Source: Candidatus Flexicrinis proximus (GTDB lineage Bacteria > Chloroflexota > Anaerolineae > Aggregatilineales > Phototrophicaceae). From it: DNA of 24,984 nucleotides. The translations under genes and the position numbers were made by a program. Every line of letters begins with the position of its first letter. The first letter of the stretch is position 1. Location of the stretch: NCBI GenBank assembly GCA_016712885.1, contig JADJQF010000029.1, positions 1-24,984 on the forward strand, in the 5' to 3' direction. The notes beneath the pieces are model-generated. The model was not told the origin of the DNA. It did no database searches and saw only the letters and a program-made list of their open reading frames with translations. Positions 1 to 8,137 of this stretch are shown piece after piece.

Positions 1-1185
1 AGGACGATCATAGTACTGCCGACCGTCGCCGTAATTGGCCCACCGCTGATGGGGTCGTTGAGAGTCGTGCCGGCGAAGGTGCCGATGAAAAACGGGCTGA
101 TTCGGTGCTGATGAAGCTTGCGCTATCGAAGGTCAAATCAGGGTCGAGAATCAGGATGATATAAGGTCCATAACCAGCGTCGGTGCCGAGGTTGGGTGAA
201 CGACTCATCCAACAGGTCCGCGTCCCGGCAAATCCTTCCACCACCGGCGCACCGTTGACCGTCGGCCCCGGGCCTTCAGGCGGGGCCTACAGCAGTCCGC
301 GCGCCTCGAAAGCCCCAAGCTGAATGAAGGCCGTGTCCCGCACGTCGTCGTAACCGATGAGACGGGCTCGGCTCACGAAACGGCCATTAGCAGGCATGTC
401 AGCGACGTGGGTCGTAATCACCGGATATAGCTGCCCCGGCTCAACCACTGGCAAGTAGACCGTGACTTCAATGCCGTTGAAGGCGTACGATGCCACCGCT
501 CAATGCCACATTGACGATGGTCAGGGTATCGGGAATCTGAACTTTGACGAACGCCTGATTGACGCCGTCGAATGGCCTTCGTTGACCAGCAAGGTCTCCC
601 AGATCAGTTCGTCAGGCTGGCCCCAGACCCCCGTTCTGTCTCGACCGAAGGGGGCTGGCGCGAGGTAAATGCGCTGAACTTTCTCGGCCGAATCGCGATT
701 GGGTGTGCCGCGCAGGAGCACACCAACCAGATCGATTTTTGGCCGATAAGGAATTGTCTCTGTCGCAGTGGGAGCCAGTGTCGGGACATCGGTCGGTGAA
801 AACGTCGGCGTAACCTGGCGTTAGACTGGGTGGGATGTCCGTCGGCGGAATCTTTGTCGGCTCTTCCGTCGGTGGAATTTCGGTTGGCGGTACATCCGTT
901 GGTGGAATTTCGGTTGGCGGTACATCCGTTGGTGGAACTTCGGTTGGGGTGTATCCGTTGGTGGAACTTCGGTTGAGGGTCCGCCAGTCGGGGTGCTGCC
1001 GTTGGGCACCGGCGTCAGTGAAACGCGTGTCGGATTATGTCGGAGCCATTCGCGTCCGGCTCAGCCGGATCACCGGCGCGGGTATTACGGGTATCCATCA
1101 TGAGTACCAGAAGAGTCATGATCGAAATCAACAGGATCGCGACTTTCAAACCCTTGCCAAGCCACGTTTGCGTCATTGTTCGCAC
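1..1185 (-). pseudogene. 5' part of giant modular surface-protein gene (noisy second copy, cut by window start)
   Basis: This is the same coding sequence as 20465-21653: the GTG start with its signal-anchor segment, the Pro/Thr repeat linker, and the beginning of the unique head domain. Relative to the other copy it carries many substitutions and at least eight small indels. No long frame survives. Fragments in several frames still encode recognisable pieces such as 'ELIWETLLVNEG' and 'HVADMPANGRFVSRA'. The start is placed at the GTG at 1183-1185, equivalent to the GTG at 21651-21653. At 531-533 this copy has GGG where the other copy has GG. The GGG version keeps the minus-strand frame open through '...VQIPDTLTIV', so this noisier copy is correct at that point. 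It is either a decayed duplicate or, more likely, the low-quality end of a contig covering the same gene. Confidence 0.8.
838..979 (-). repeat. 30-bp tandem repeat encoding Pro/Thr linker (left copy)
   Basis: About four to five 30-bp units alternate between two similar 15-bp halves. On the minus strand they encode PPTEI/PPTDV-type decapeptides. This is the counterpart of the repeat at 21301-21442. A one-base loss near 944-950 breaks the reading frame in this copy. Confidence 0.8.
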
Positions 1186-1374
1186 GGAAATATTCCTCAA
1201 TCCGTTGAGAATCCAATACCGAAGGTCCAGCACCGACAGTGAAACTTGCTCTTGTCTATCAGAGGGGCTTCACTGGAAACTAGAAAACCACAAATTCATG
1301 AAGTGTCGAATTTGCCACTCACTTCATTATAGGGTGTCTTGTGTCACGCTTTCTTTAATGTTCAATTGAGAGTT
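1186..1374 (-). promoter_or_regulatory. Upstream region of the giant gene (left copy)
   Basis: This is nearly identical to 21654-21843. It contains the same TATAAT -10 candidate on the minus strand (plus-strand ATTATA at 1326-1331) and the same flanking inverted repeat. The region between the gene start and the IS1-like element contains no gene. Confidence 0.5.
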
Positions 1375-2956
1375 GGGTGCGGCAAATGGGAACCGTTGAT
1401 AATTCAGTCAACGCCTTCGCGACCAGCGATAAGCCAAAAACGAGCACGGTCATCGCCAAATCCACGCCTAGGGGTGGAAAAAGCGGACTTTTGAGTGAAC
1501 ACCCCGCCTGATGCGCAGGGTGTTTTTGTCTGTACTGGAACGCAAGCAGCCTGCGGCACGGGATGGTGCAACAGATCGCTGACGTGCCAGAGGTGAGCGG
1601 TCAAGCCCCAATGCCATCGCAGGGGATCGTGAACGGAACCGCCGCTGCAAACCAGGCACTTCCAGCGCGAGGGATTCGTGTGGGCCGAACGAGATGGTAG
1701 TAAAGCCGAAACCATTCACAGTGCAGCAGTAAGTGACGCTCGCTTTGCGCATAGGACCATGTGCGCCGCGAGAGCGCCGCAACAGATTGACGAAAGTGAG
1801 GTTGACACGCTCAACGAACGCGGTCTGAATGAGCGGACGGAGCCCGACTTCGCGCAAACGAGCATACAGCTGCTGACGCTTGCCCCAGACCATCCGTGTA
1901 TGCGTGAGGGTGGCATGGCGTTTGCCCTTGCGCTTGACCAACTGCCCATAATGCAGTTCATCGCTTGTTTGCCAGTGGTCGCTCCGCGCTTTGGGGGGAC
2001 GAAACCACCTGCCAAAGTGGGCGGTGAGCGCATAGAAATAACTGCGCAGTCCGTCAGTCGTTACAGCGGGAATACACTCAGGCAGAAGACGCGACTTGAA
2101 GTCATGGACGAGGGCGATGGCATCGTCCTTGGTGCGACCGCCCAGTTGAAGGGAAGGAATGGCTTTGCTGACCGGGTCGAAGGCGAGCCAAAGCCAAGCG
2201 GCAGATGCTGTTGCCCGGATGCGGGTATACAGTTCATCCATCTGCACAAGCATCAATCCGGGGTTCCGGAAGAGAAAATTGTGCCAACCCTGGCTGTGCC
2301 TCCCCATGAGTTCCAGCCAACGAGCAAGGGTGGCATCGGCACGACCGGTGAAGCGGACAAGCACGGACACATCCACCCCCCCTCAGCCAGAAACCACAGG
2401 ACGAGTTCGACCCGTTTCGCGTCCGTTTTCAGAGAGTAGAGCGGCGGATTGACCCGGCAGGTGAAGACTTTGGCGCATACCTGGCACTTGAAACGCTGGA
2501 TGCCGTTGTGCGTCCCGTAGCCGACCAGCGCGCGGAGGGCAGGATCCGTGATGCCGTAATAGTCACAACAGGCGTTGGGACAAGCGAACCCGTGCGTCGC
2601 CACCGTTCTCTTGCGACCACGGCGACCTTGCGCTGCGTGTAGGGCCGAATAGTGGTTTTGACCGGACCACCTGCAGGCTCAGACCGGATTGACAGTGTCG
2701 GCAGTCATGCGGCGACTGCGGTTTCCAGCGACGCGGACGGTGCAGCTGCCAGGTTGTCCACAGGTTCCTGAAGAAACGATACAATCTACGGCGATGCAAC
2801 CAGAGCAGCGCGAGCAGCAGCAAAAGATTGAGCAGGTTGGAAACGTCCGACATGGGCAGTAAACGCTCAGATGTGGATAACGGCGGGCTCCACATCCTAC
2901 TGACCAGCGCCGTCGGGTCAAGCGTGAATTGTCAACGATTTACGTGGACAGTACCG
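1375..2956 (-). mobile_element. IS1-like insertion sequence, left copy
   Basis: The left end begins GGGTGCGGCAAATGGGAACC and the right end closes near the GTACC at 2951-2955. These are the same imperfect terminal inverted repeats as in the copies at 6271-7851 and 21844-23425. It encodes one transposase on the minus strand, broken here by several one- or two-base indels. About 20 differences separate it from the copy at 21844, so it is most likely the same physical element sequenced at a contig end. Confidence 0.8.
1541..2895 (-). pseudogene. IS1-like DDE transposase, frameshifted copy
   Basis: It is homologous along its length to the intact transposases at 6439-7788 and 22012-23364, but the frame is broken several times. 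A missing T at about 1542 removes the stop codon. Extra bases occur in the C run near 1607, the G run near 1682 and the C run near 2377-2384. One A is missing near 1795, and further losses lie near 2626 and 2667. Pieces still encode the zinc-ribbon segment and the catalytic motifs (QMDELYTR, TTDGLRSYFY). Most breaks lie in homopolymers and are absent from the other copies, so sequencing error is more likely than decay. If read correctly it should be about 450 residues, starting at ATG 2895. Confidence 0.75.
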
Positions 2957-3081
2957 AATATTGAGGCTATTCAGAAGGACACACAATCTGTCCCGCGTCA
3001 GCGCTAGTCGGACCAGTTGAGGTGCTAAACTAGTAGACACTTTCAGAACAGATGAGCCATGTAGAACAAGGAGAGAAACCC

Positions 3082-3443
3082 ATGGCCGCAGATGAGAAGA
3101 GAGTGTCGCCCGAGCAGGTTGTCCGCGCCATCCGCCGCCAGACGCGGCGCAAGTTCAGCGCAGACGAGAAGATCCGGATTGTGCTGGAGGGACTGCGCGG
3201 CGAGGTGAGCATCGCGGATCTGTGCCGTCGTGAGAGCATTCATCCCAACCAGTACTACACCTGGAGCAAAGAGTTCCTTGAAGCGGGCAAGCAGCGGTTG
3301 AAAGGCGACACCGAACGCCAGGCCACCCGCGGTGAAGTCGACGACCTGCGCTCGGAAAACGGGCAGCTTAAGCTGGTGGCCGCCGAGCTGCTGCTGGAGA
3401 ACCGGGTGTTGAAAAAACGTTGCGCGGCAGCGGCGGGGAGTGA
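3082..3443 (+). CDS. IS3-family OrfA (HTH transposase subunit), frameshifted near its end
   Basis: It encodes the small N-terminal DNA-binding subunit of an IS3-family transposase. The HTH_Tnp_1-type region covers 'RRKFSADEKIRIVLEGLRGE' and 'SIADLCRRESIHPNQYYTWS'. A helical leucine-zipper-like tail ('LRSENGQLKLVAAELLLENR') follows, as in IS3 OrfA proteins that oligomerise. The ATG at 3082 is chosen because AAGGAG sits eight bases upstream. An earlier in-frame ATG at 3052 has no comparable site. The run at 3412-3417 has six A residues against seven in the other copy, so the frame leaves OrfA just before its normal stop at 3441-3443. The corrected protein is about 120 residues. Confidence 0.8.
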
Positions 3444-4445
3444 AGCCCATGGGCGAGGCAACCCGTTACTCCGCCAGCGAAAAGCTGGAAATCCTGCACT
3501 TGGTATGGGGAGTCGAACCTGTCGGTGCGCCACGCCGTGCGGCAGATTGGCATCTCGCGCAGCACCTACTACGAGTGGCTGGACCGCTACGAGCAACGCG
3601 ACTTCGAGGGGTTGGAGAACCGCCGTCCGCTGGCCAGACGGGTCTGGAACCGTCTCGACGCGGCGCAGCAGGACGAAGTGTTGTCCACCGCCCGCGCGTA
3701 CCCCGACCGCTCGGCGCGCGAACTGGCGGCACTGGTGACCGACAAAGGAGCGTTCTTCGTCTCGGAAAGCACGGTGCTGCGCCTGCTGAAAGCACATGAC
3801 CTGCTGGTCCGCCAGCCGTACATCCTGGTCAAAGCGGCCGAGAAATACCACACGCCCACCACCCGCATCCACCAGCTGTGGCAGACCGACTTCACCTATT
3901 TTCACATCCAGCACTGGGGCTGGTATTACCTGCAGACCGTCATGGACGACTACTCGCGTTTCGTGCTCGGTTGGCGGCTGTGCGCGGATATGACCCATGC
4001 CTCGGCCATCCAGACGCTCGACCTGGCCCGCCAGTTCGCCCAGATTGAGCAGGTACGAGTGGGCATGAAACTGCGGCTGCTGACCGACAACGGCAGCTCG
4101 TTCCTGCACGCGAAGTTCGAGGCGTATCTGAAGCGGGCGCAGATTGACCATATCCGGACCGCCCCGCACCATCCGATGACCCAGGGCAAGATTGAGCGGT
4201 TTCACCTATCGAGCAAGAACCGGCTGCTGCTGAACATCTACACGACGCCCGAGCGGCTGGAGCTCGCGATTGGCGAGTGGATCGCGCACTACAACCATTC
4301 CCGCTACCACGAGGCCCTGCACAACGTCACGCCCGCCGACGTGTACTATGGCCGTCAGCCCCAGATCCTGACCCAGCGTCAGCAGCTCAAGCTCACCACC
4401 ATCGCCCGTCGAAAAGCGCTTGTCACAGCGCCTGTTGCGGAGTAA
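3440..4445 (+). CDS. IS3-family OrfB (DDE integrase-type transposase), one frameshift
   Basis: This is the catalytic subunit of the IS3-family transposase, normally made as an OrfAB fusion by -1 frameshifting. It is identical in sequence to the intact 334-residue protein at 23911-24915, except for one extra G in the run at 3507-3510. That shifts the frame after 'EILHLVW', and the downstream frame is open from about 3525 to the stop at 4445. An N-terminal HTH ('SVRHAVRQIGISRSTYYEWL') is followed by the rve core with DDE motifs QTDFTYF, TDNGSSF and GKIERFH. The start overlaps the OrfA stop as GTGA. Confidence 0.85.
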
Positions 4446-4479
4446 GTTTATGCACCAAAGTGTCTATTCGTTTTTTGCC

Positions 4480-5319
4480 CTATGTGTCCGAAAGGCTCTG
4501 ACGACGGACAGATGTGACATCACCGGTTTGGATAAAGGGAAGATCTCCACCATAGAATTGCGGGTCGTTGCGTGGACGGTGGGTAAACTTTCCTCGTTCA
4601 ACTTGCGCCAACTCTGAAAGCGACTTTATGCCCCACTCAACGGGAATCCGGCCATGCGGCGAGTCTTTGAACTCGTGTGTCTGTTCCGATCGGAGAATTC
4701 CCTTTGGATCAATACCGCGATTGAGAAGGTCTTGCATTAAGCCGGTTTTGATACGCTGCTGTTTGTCAATCAATGCCTCAGTCTCTTCAATTGCACAATC
4801 GATTGCCGAAAGCACCTCGGCGATTTGGGCTTGTTCAGATAGAGAGTCGGGCAGATCGATAACTATACTTTTTGTAAATGTTGATTTGAGTCCTGGCTGT
4901 GCAGAACCAGAAATTTGCGCTCTAATTTGATTTTGGCCACTTTGTGAAAGAAGCGTGTAGTAAAGATATTTCTGTTCAATTTCGTCAGGGTTACCTCGCA
5001 AGAGAAACAGATGCTCATTGATGCAAGAGGGCGGATTGGATGGAGCGTGATAGTAGCCCACCTTTCCAGTTTGGGCGCCGTCCTTGTTTATGAGTACATC
5101 TCCGTCCTTAAGGTGTCCCTTTGTCATGCGACTATAAAATTCGAATGAGACCAATTTCACATCATCAAGTATTACACCGCCAGTCGAAACAATGTTCTCG
5201 CCTCCTAAGCTTGGGATATCGCCTCGGTCACTTGAAACACCGCCTTTTGGTCGAGAACCGCTTTCCATAACTGATATCAGCGAGTCAACAGTCATTTTGG
5301 TCCAGCCCGTCGGCGGCAT
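4480..5319 (-). CDS. hsdS: Type I restriction-modification specificity subunit HsdS, truncated by IS3
   Basis: HsdS sets the DNA target of a type I RM complex. Visible are a first target-recognition domain (about residues 5-155, with 'GDVLINKDGAQTGKVGYY' and 'SGSAQPGLKSTFTKSIVIDL'), the conserved central helical spacer ('EQAQIAEVLSAIDCAIEETE', about 160-205), and the first 60 residues of the second half ending in 'DLPFIQTGDVT'. The frame then stops at 4480-4482, next to the IS3 end. About 280 residues remain of the usual 400-450, so most of the second recognition domain is gone. The ATG at 5319 overlaps the hsdM stop as TGATG, indicating translational coupling. A GTG one codon upstream (5322) is possible. 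The base composition is visibly more AT-rich than the giant gene. Whether this half-protein works as a dimer is unknown. Confidence 0.88.
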   Translation of the reverse strand: MPPTGWTKMTVDSLISVMESGSRPKGGVSSDRGDIPSLGGENIVSTGGVILDDVKLVSFEFYSRMTKGHLKDGDVLINKDGAQTGKVGYYHAPSNPPSCINEHLFLLRGNPDEIEQKYLYYTLLSQSGQNQIRAQISGSAQPGLKSTFTKSIVIDLPDSLSEQAQIAEVLSAIDCAIEETEALIDKQQRIKTGLMQDLLNRGIDPKGILRSEQTHEFKDSPHGRIPVEWGIKSLSELAQVERGKFTHRPRNDPQFYGGDLPFIQTGDVTSVRRQSLSDT

Positions 5320-6270
5320 CACTTCAAATACCCCAATTTGCTCAGGAAACCAGCCAGCACTGTCATGGTTTTCGTTCGATCACTTTCCAATTTGAAGCTA
5401 GAAATGGCGTATTTGTCCCAGAACTTTTCCATAACTTGAATCAGCCCGCGCCTTTCTGCGTTGAGGTAACGATTCAATTCATGGGAGGCGAGGTCGTAAA
5501 GTTTTGTAAGGATTAACCTTCGGGACTCTTCCTCCGTAACTTGACCTCCTATTGCTGCGAGGATGTTATCGGTCTTGGCTAGTCGTGCTTGGAGAGCAAG
5601 CTTGTCTTTGTTTAGAGCATTAATTTTCCTTTGGTCACTCTTGTCCTTCGGATCGAGAGTAGCGATCTGTAGGTCGACCTGCTGGATCAGTTCTTGATTC
5701 TCGGCATTTAACTGCTCGCTGCCGAGACGCTTAAGCTGAAGTTTGAGTTCTAAGTCACCTAATTTGCTTTTTAGTGCGATTTTGCTATCGCTGATTCGTT
5801 TCTCGATAGCCTTAATCGACGTTTCTTGATCCTCAAGGTGTTTCCGTTCTGTAGTGGCAGAGTCACCCGTGCTGCCCTTCAGGTCATCAATCAACAATTT
5901 GAGGGTTTTCTTGATAACGGCGGCGGTGACTTTTTCATCTTCATCTGGTTCGTATGCGGCGACCACTTGTGCGTTTTCTACCGCATCAGCGAGTTCGCTT
6001 TCCGCCTCGCTGATGTTCGCCTCTAGTGCTTCAAGATCGTCGGATTCCGTCTTAAAATACGCCCTAATTAAATACTCGTCTGGTATGAGGCTATGATGCC
6101 ATCCAATAGAGACGATGGTTTTGAGGTCGAAACGAATCTGTTGCCACCAATTCACGAACACTCCAGCACTCTTGAACTCATCGAGGACATTCAAGGGAAC
6201 GAGTTTCAATTTGAGTGAAGACAGAAGCTCCTGACGTACTTCCGGTAACTTCTTGCCGTCACGAAGTTGG
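5319..6270 (-). pseudogene. hsdM: Type I restriction-modification methyltransferase subunit HsdM, C-terminal fragment
   Basis: This is the C-terminal part (about 316 codons) of an HsdM N6-adenine methyltransferase. It is recognisable by the conserved tail 'LNRYLNAERRGLIQVMEKFW' followed by 'DKYAIS', and by its direct coupling to hsdS. The middle is a long charged, coiled-coil-like stretch ('LEALEANISEAESELADAVE' and onward) seen in larger HsdM variants. The N-terminal half, with the S-adenosylmethionine and NPPF/NPPY catalytic motifs, is missing. At 6271 the frame runs into the IS1-like element and nothing resembling the rest appears on the other side. The apparent ATG at 6281 lies inside the insertion element and is not a real start. 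No hsdR is visible. This fragment cannot methylate on its own. Confidence 0.85.
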
Positions 6271-6395
6271 GGGTGCGGCAAATGGGAACCGTTGATAATT
6301 CAATCAACGCTCTCGCGGCCAGCGACACGCTGAAAATGAACCTCGTCGTCCCGGAATCCACGCTGAGGGGTGGAAAAGACGGACTCTTGAGTGAC

Positions 6396-6423
6396 CACCC
6401 TGCCTGATGCGCAGGGTGTTTTT
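6396..6423 (+). terminator. Intrinsic-terminator-like hairpin inside IS1-like copy A
   Basis: An eight-base stem CACCCTGC/GCAGGGTG with a seven-base loop (6396-6418) is followed by five T residues on the plus strand. It faces the transposase, so it would stop transcripts entering the element from its left end rather than end the transposase message. The same structure is at 21967-21996. Confidence 0.6.
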
Positions 6424-6438
6424 GTCTGTGCTGGAACG

Positions 6439-7788
6439 CTAAGCAGCCTGCGGCACGGGATGGTGCAACAGGTCGCTGACGTGCCAGAGGTGAGCGGTTA
6501 AGCCCAATGCCATCGCAGGGGATCGTGAACGGAACCGCCGCTGCAAACCAGGCACTTCCAGCGCGAGGGACTCGTGTGGCCGAACGAGATGGTAGTAAAG
6601 CCGAAACCATTCACAGTGCAGCAGTAAGTGGCGCTCGCTTTGCGCATAGGACCATGTGCGCCGCGAGAGCGCCGCAACGGATTGACGAAAAGTGAGGTTG
6701 ACACGCTCAACGAACGCGGTCTGAATGAGCGGACGGAGTCCGACTTCGCGCAAACGAGCCAACAGCTGCTGACGCTTGCCCCAGACCATCCGTGTATGCG
6801 TGAGGGTGGCATGGCGTTTGCCCTTGTGCTTGACCAACTGTCCATAATGCAGTTCATCGCTTGTTTGCCAGTGGTCGCTGCGCGCTTTGGGGGGACGAAA
6901 CCACCTGCCAAAGTGGGCGGTGAGCGCATAGAAATAACTGCGCAGTCCGTCAGTCGTTACAGCGGGAATACACCCAGGCAGAAGACGCAACATGAAGTCA
7001 TGGACGAGAGCGAAGGCATCGTCCTTGGTGCGACCGCCCAGATGAAGGGAAGGAATGGCTTTGCTGACCGGGTCGAAGGCGAGCCAAAGCCAGGCGGCAG
7101 ATGCAGTTGCACGGACGCGCGTATACAGTTCATCCATCTGCACAAGCGTCAATGCGAGGTTCCGGAAGAGAAAATTGTGCCAACCCTGGCTGTGCCTCCC
7201 CATGCGTTCCAGCCAACGAGCAAGGGTGGCATCGGCATGACCGGTGAAGCGGACAAGCACGGACACATCCACCCCCTCAGCCAGAAACCACAGGACGAGT
7301 TCGACCCGTTTCGCGTCCGTTTTCAGAGAGTAGAGCGGCGTGTTGATGCGACTGGTGAAAACTTTGTCGCAGGCTTGACACTTGAAGCGCTGAATGCCGT
7401 GGTGCGTCCCGTAGCCAACCAGCGCGTGGATCGAGGGATCCGTGATGCCGTAATAGTCACAGCAGGCGTTGGGACAAGCGAACCCGTGCGTCGCCACCGT
7501 TCTCTTGCGACCGCGGCGGCTCTTGCGCTGCGCATAGGACCGAATATCGGTTTTGGACCGAACCACCTGCAGGCTCAGACCGGATTGGCAGTGCCGACAG
7601 TCATGCGGCGACTGCGGTTTCCAGCGACGCGGATGGTGCAGCTGCCAGGTTGTCCACAGGTTCCTGAAGAAACGATACAATCTACGGCGATGCAACCAGA
7701 GCAGCGCGAGCAGCAGCAAGAGATTGAGTAGGTTGGAAACGTCCGACATGGGCAGAAAACGCTCAGATGTGGATAACGGCGGGCTCAC
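6439..7788 (-). CDS. IS1-like DDE transposase (intact, 449 aa)
   Basis: This is the transposase of the surrounding element. It opens with an odd hydrophobic stretch ('NLLNLLLLLALLWLHRR', about residues 19-36). Cysteine-rich zinc-ribbon segments follow: C64/C67, C105/C109/C110 and C137/C140 (RFKCQACDKVF). A helix-turn-helix-like region lies around 170-195. The DDE core has candidate catalytic residues D219 (QMDELYTR), D280 (TTDGLRSYFY) and E361 (FVERVNLTFRQ). The arrangement matches IS1-type transposases, with finger plus HTH followed by a catalytic half ending in ERxNLxxR. The set resembles an abundant Chloroflexota family. The GTG at 7788 is the longest start. An ATG 13 codons downstream (MSDVSNLL) is equally possible because neither has a convincing ribosome site. 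Confidence 0.9.
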   Translation of the reverse strand: MSPPLSTSERFLPMSDVSNLLNLLLLLALLWLHRRRLYRFFRNLWTTWQLHHPRRWKPQSPHDCRHCQSGLSLQVVRSKTDIRSYAQRKSRRGRKRTVATHGFACPNACCDYYGITDPSIHALVGYGTHHGIQRFKCQACDKVFTSRINTPLYSLKTDAKRVELVLWFLAEGVDVSVLVRFTGHADATLARWLERMGRHSQGWHNFLFRNLALTLVQMDELYTRVRATASAAWLWLAFDPVSKAIPSLHLGGRTKDDAFALVHDFMLRLLPGCIPAVTTDGLRSYFYALTAHFGRWFRPPKARSDHWQTSDELHYGQLVKHKGKRHATLTHTRMVWGKRQQLLARLREVGLRPLIQTAFVERVNLTFRQSVAALSRRTWSYAQSERHLLLHCEWFRLYYHLVRPHESLALEVPGLQRRFRSRSPAMALGLTAHLWHVSDLLHHPVPQAA

Positions 7789-7851
7789 ATCCTACTGACC
7801 AGCGCCGTCAGGTCAAGCGTGAATTATCAACTGTTTACATGCGCAGTACCC

Positions 7852-8137
7852 ACTTGGAGCCATTGTTACTCTATCTTATCGGGGCAACACCAAAGCGGGG
7901 TTAGGTCAGGATAACGATCACCTCACCGCTCCTTGTGTAGTCCTGTCTATGCTTTCAGAACGGCAGATCTAAGGAGCGATCAACGTGCGCCACGCCGAAG
8001 ACCCCAATTAAGAAGCGGTGAATAAATGGCTGCAGGCGACTGTGAACGTAAAAGCGGCGAATGGTGTTTTCCATTCGCCGCCTTTATCTGAGATGGGACA
8101 ATCTACCGCTTCCCTTTAGGGGAAAGGGCGGCACTTG
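7852..8137. other. Intergenic region between IS1-like copy A and the giant gene
   Basis: No gene of normal length is visible. On the plus strand a good ribosome site (AAGGAG, 7971-7976) sits eight bases before a GTG at 7985, but that frame stops after eight codons (TAA at 8009-8011). The same frame then stays open for about 35 further codons. This could be the remnant of a disrupted or misread gene start. The right part of the region holds the terminator at 8050-8081. Confidence 0.5.
8050..8081 (-). terminator. Rho-independent terminator of the giant gene
   Basis: A perfect 11-base stem, GCGGCGAATGG (8054-8064) with CCATTCGCCGC (8071-8081), encloses a six-base loop. On the minus strand it is followed by TTTT. 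It lies about 60 bases past the stop codon of the giant gene. Confidence 0.8.

Larger units (their letters stand above)
3034..4466 (+). mobile_element. IS3-family insertion sequence, left copy
   Basis: The element is bounded by the short inverted repeat TAGACACTTT at 3034-3043 and AAAGTGTCTA at 4457-4466. It carries the two overlapping ORFs usual for IS3 elements. Beyond the right end the sequence continues directly into the interrupted hsdS. The exact outer ends are uncertain by a few bases and I could not define a target-site duplication. Confidence 0.8.
1..4514. repeat. Left copy of a 4.5-kb terminal direct repeat
   Basis: This whole stretch matches 20465-24984 in the same orientation. 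Base 1 aligns with 20465 and base 4514 with 24984, so the repeat runs exactly to both window ends. The offset drifts from 20464 to 20470 through a net six indels. The left copy differs most in its first 1.1 kb, less across the IS1-like element, and at only about three indels across the IS3-family element. Many differences are homopolymer-length changes or transitions. The simplest interpretation is a circular or tandem molecule with redundant ends. A true genomic duplication is the alternative. Confidence 0.93.
6271..7851 (-). mobile_element. IS1-like insertion sequence, diverged copy A (intact)
   Basis: It is 1581 bp with imperfect 32-bp terminal inverted repeats: 6271-6302 against the complement of 7820-7851, 25 of 32 positions matching and ending in GTTGATAATTCA on both sides. 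It carries one intact transposase on the minus strand. It differs from the copy at 21844-23425 throughout, for example in the finger region and around residue 212, so it is a separate family member and not the same element counted twice. It lies between the hsdM fragment and the 3' side of the giant gene. No target-site duplication is obvious, which suggests rearrangement after insertion. Confidence 0.87.

Noticed and set aside
2979..4489. GGACACA near 2979 and TGTGTCC near 4484 as alternative outer ends of the IS3 element
   Set aside because: This is only a seven-base match, and the right-hand copy lies inside sequence that reads in frame as HsdS. TAGACACTTT/AAAGTGTCTA is longer and better placed relative to the genes.
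6281..6281. ATG at 6281 as the start of a 320-residue protein containing the hsdM tail
   Set aside because: The codon lies inside the inverted repeat of the IS1-like element. The real gene is cut at 6270 and its natural start is missing.
4480..7851. hsdS, hsdM and neighbours as an active defence island
   Set aside because: HsdM lacks its catalytic half, HsdS lacks most of its second recognition domain, and HsdR is absent. The other genes are IS transposases.
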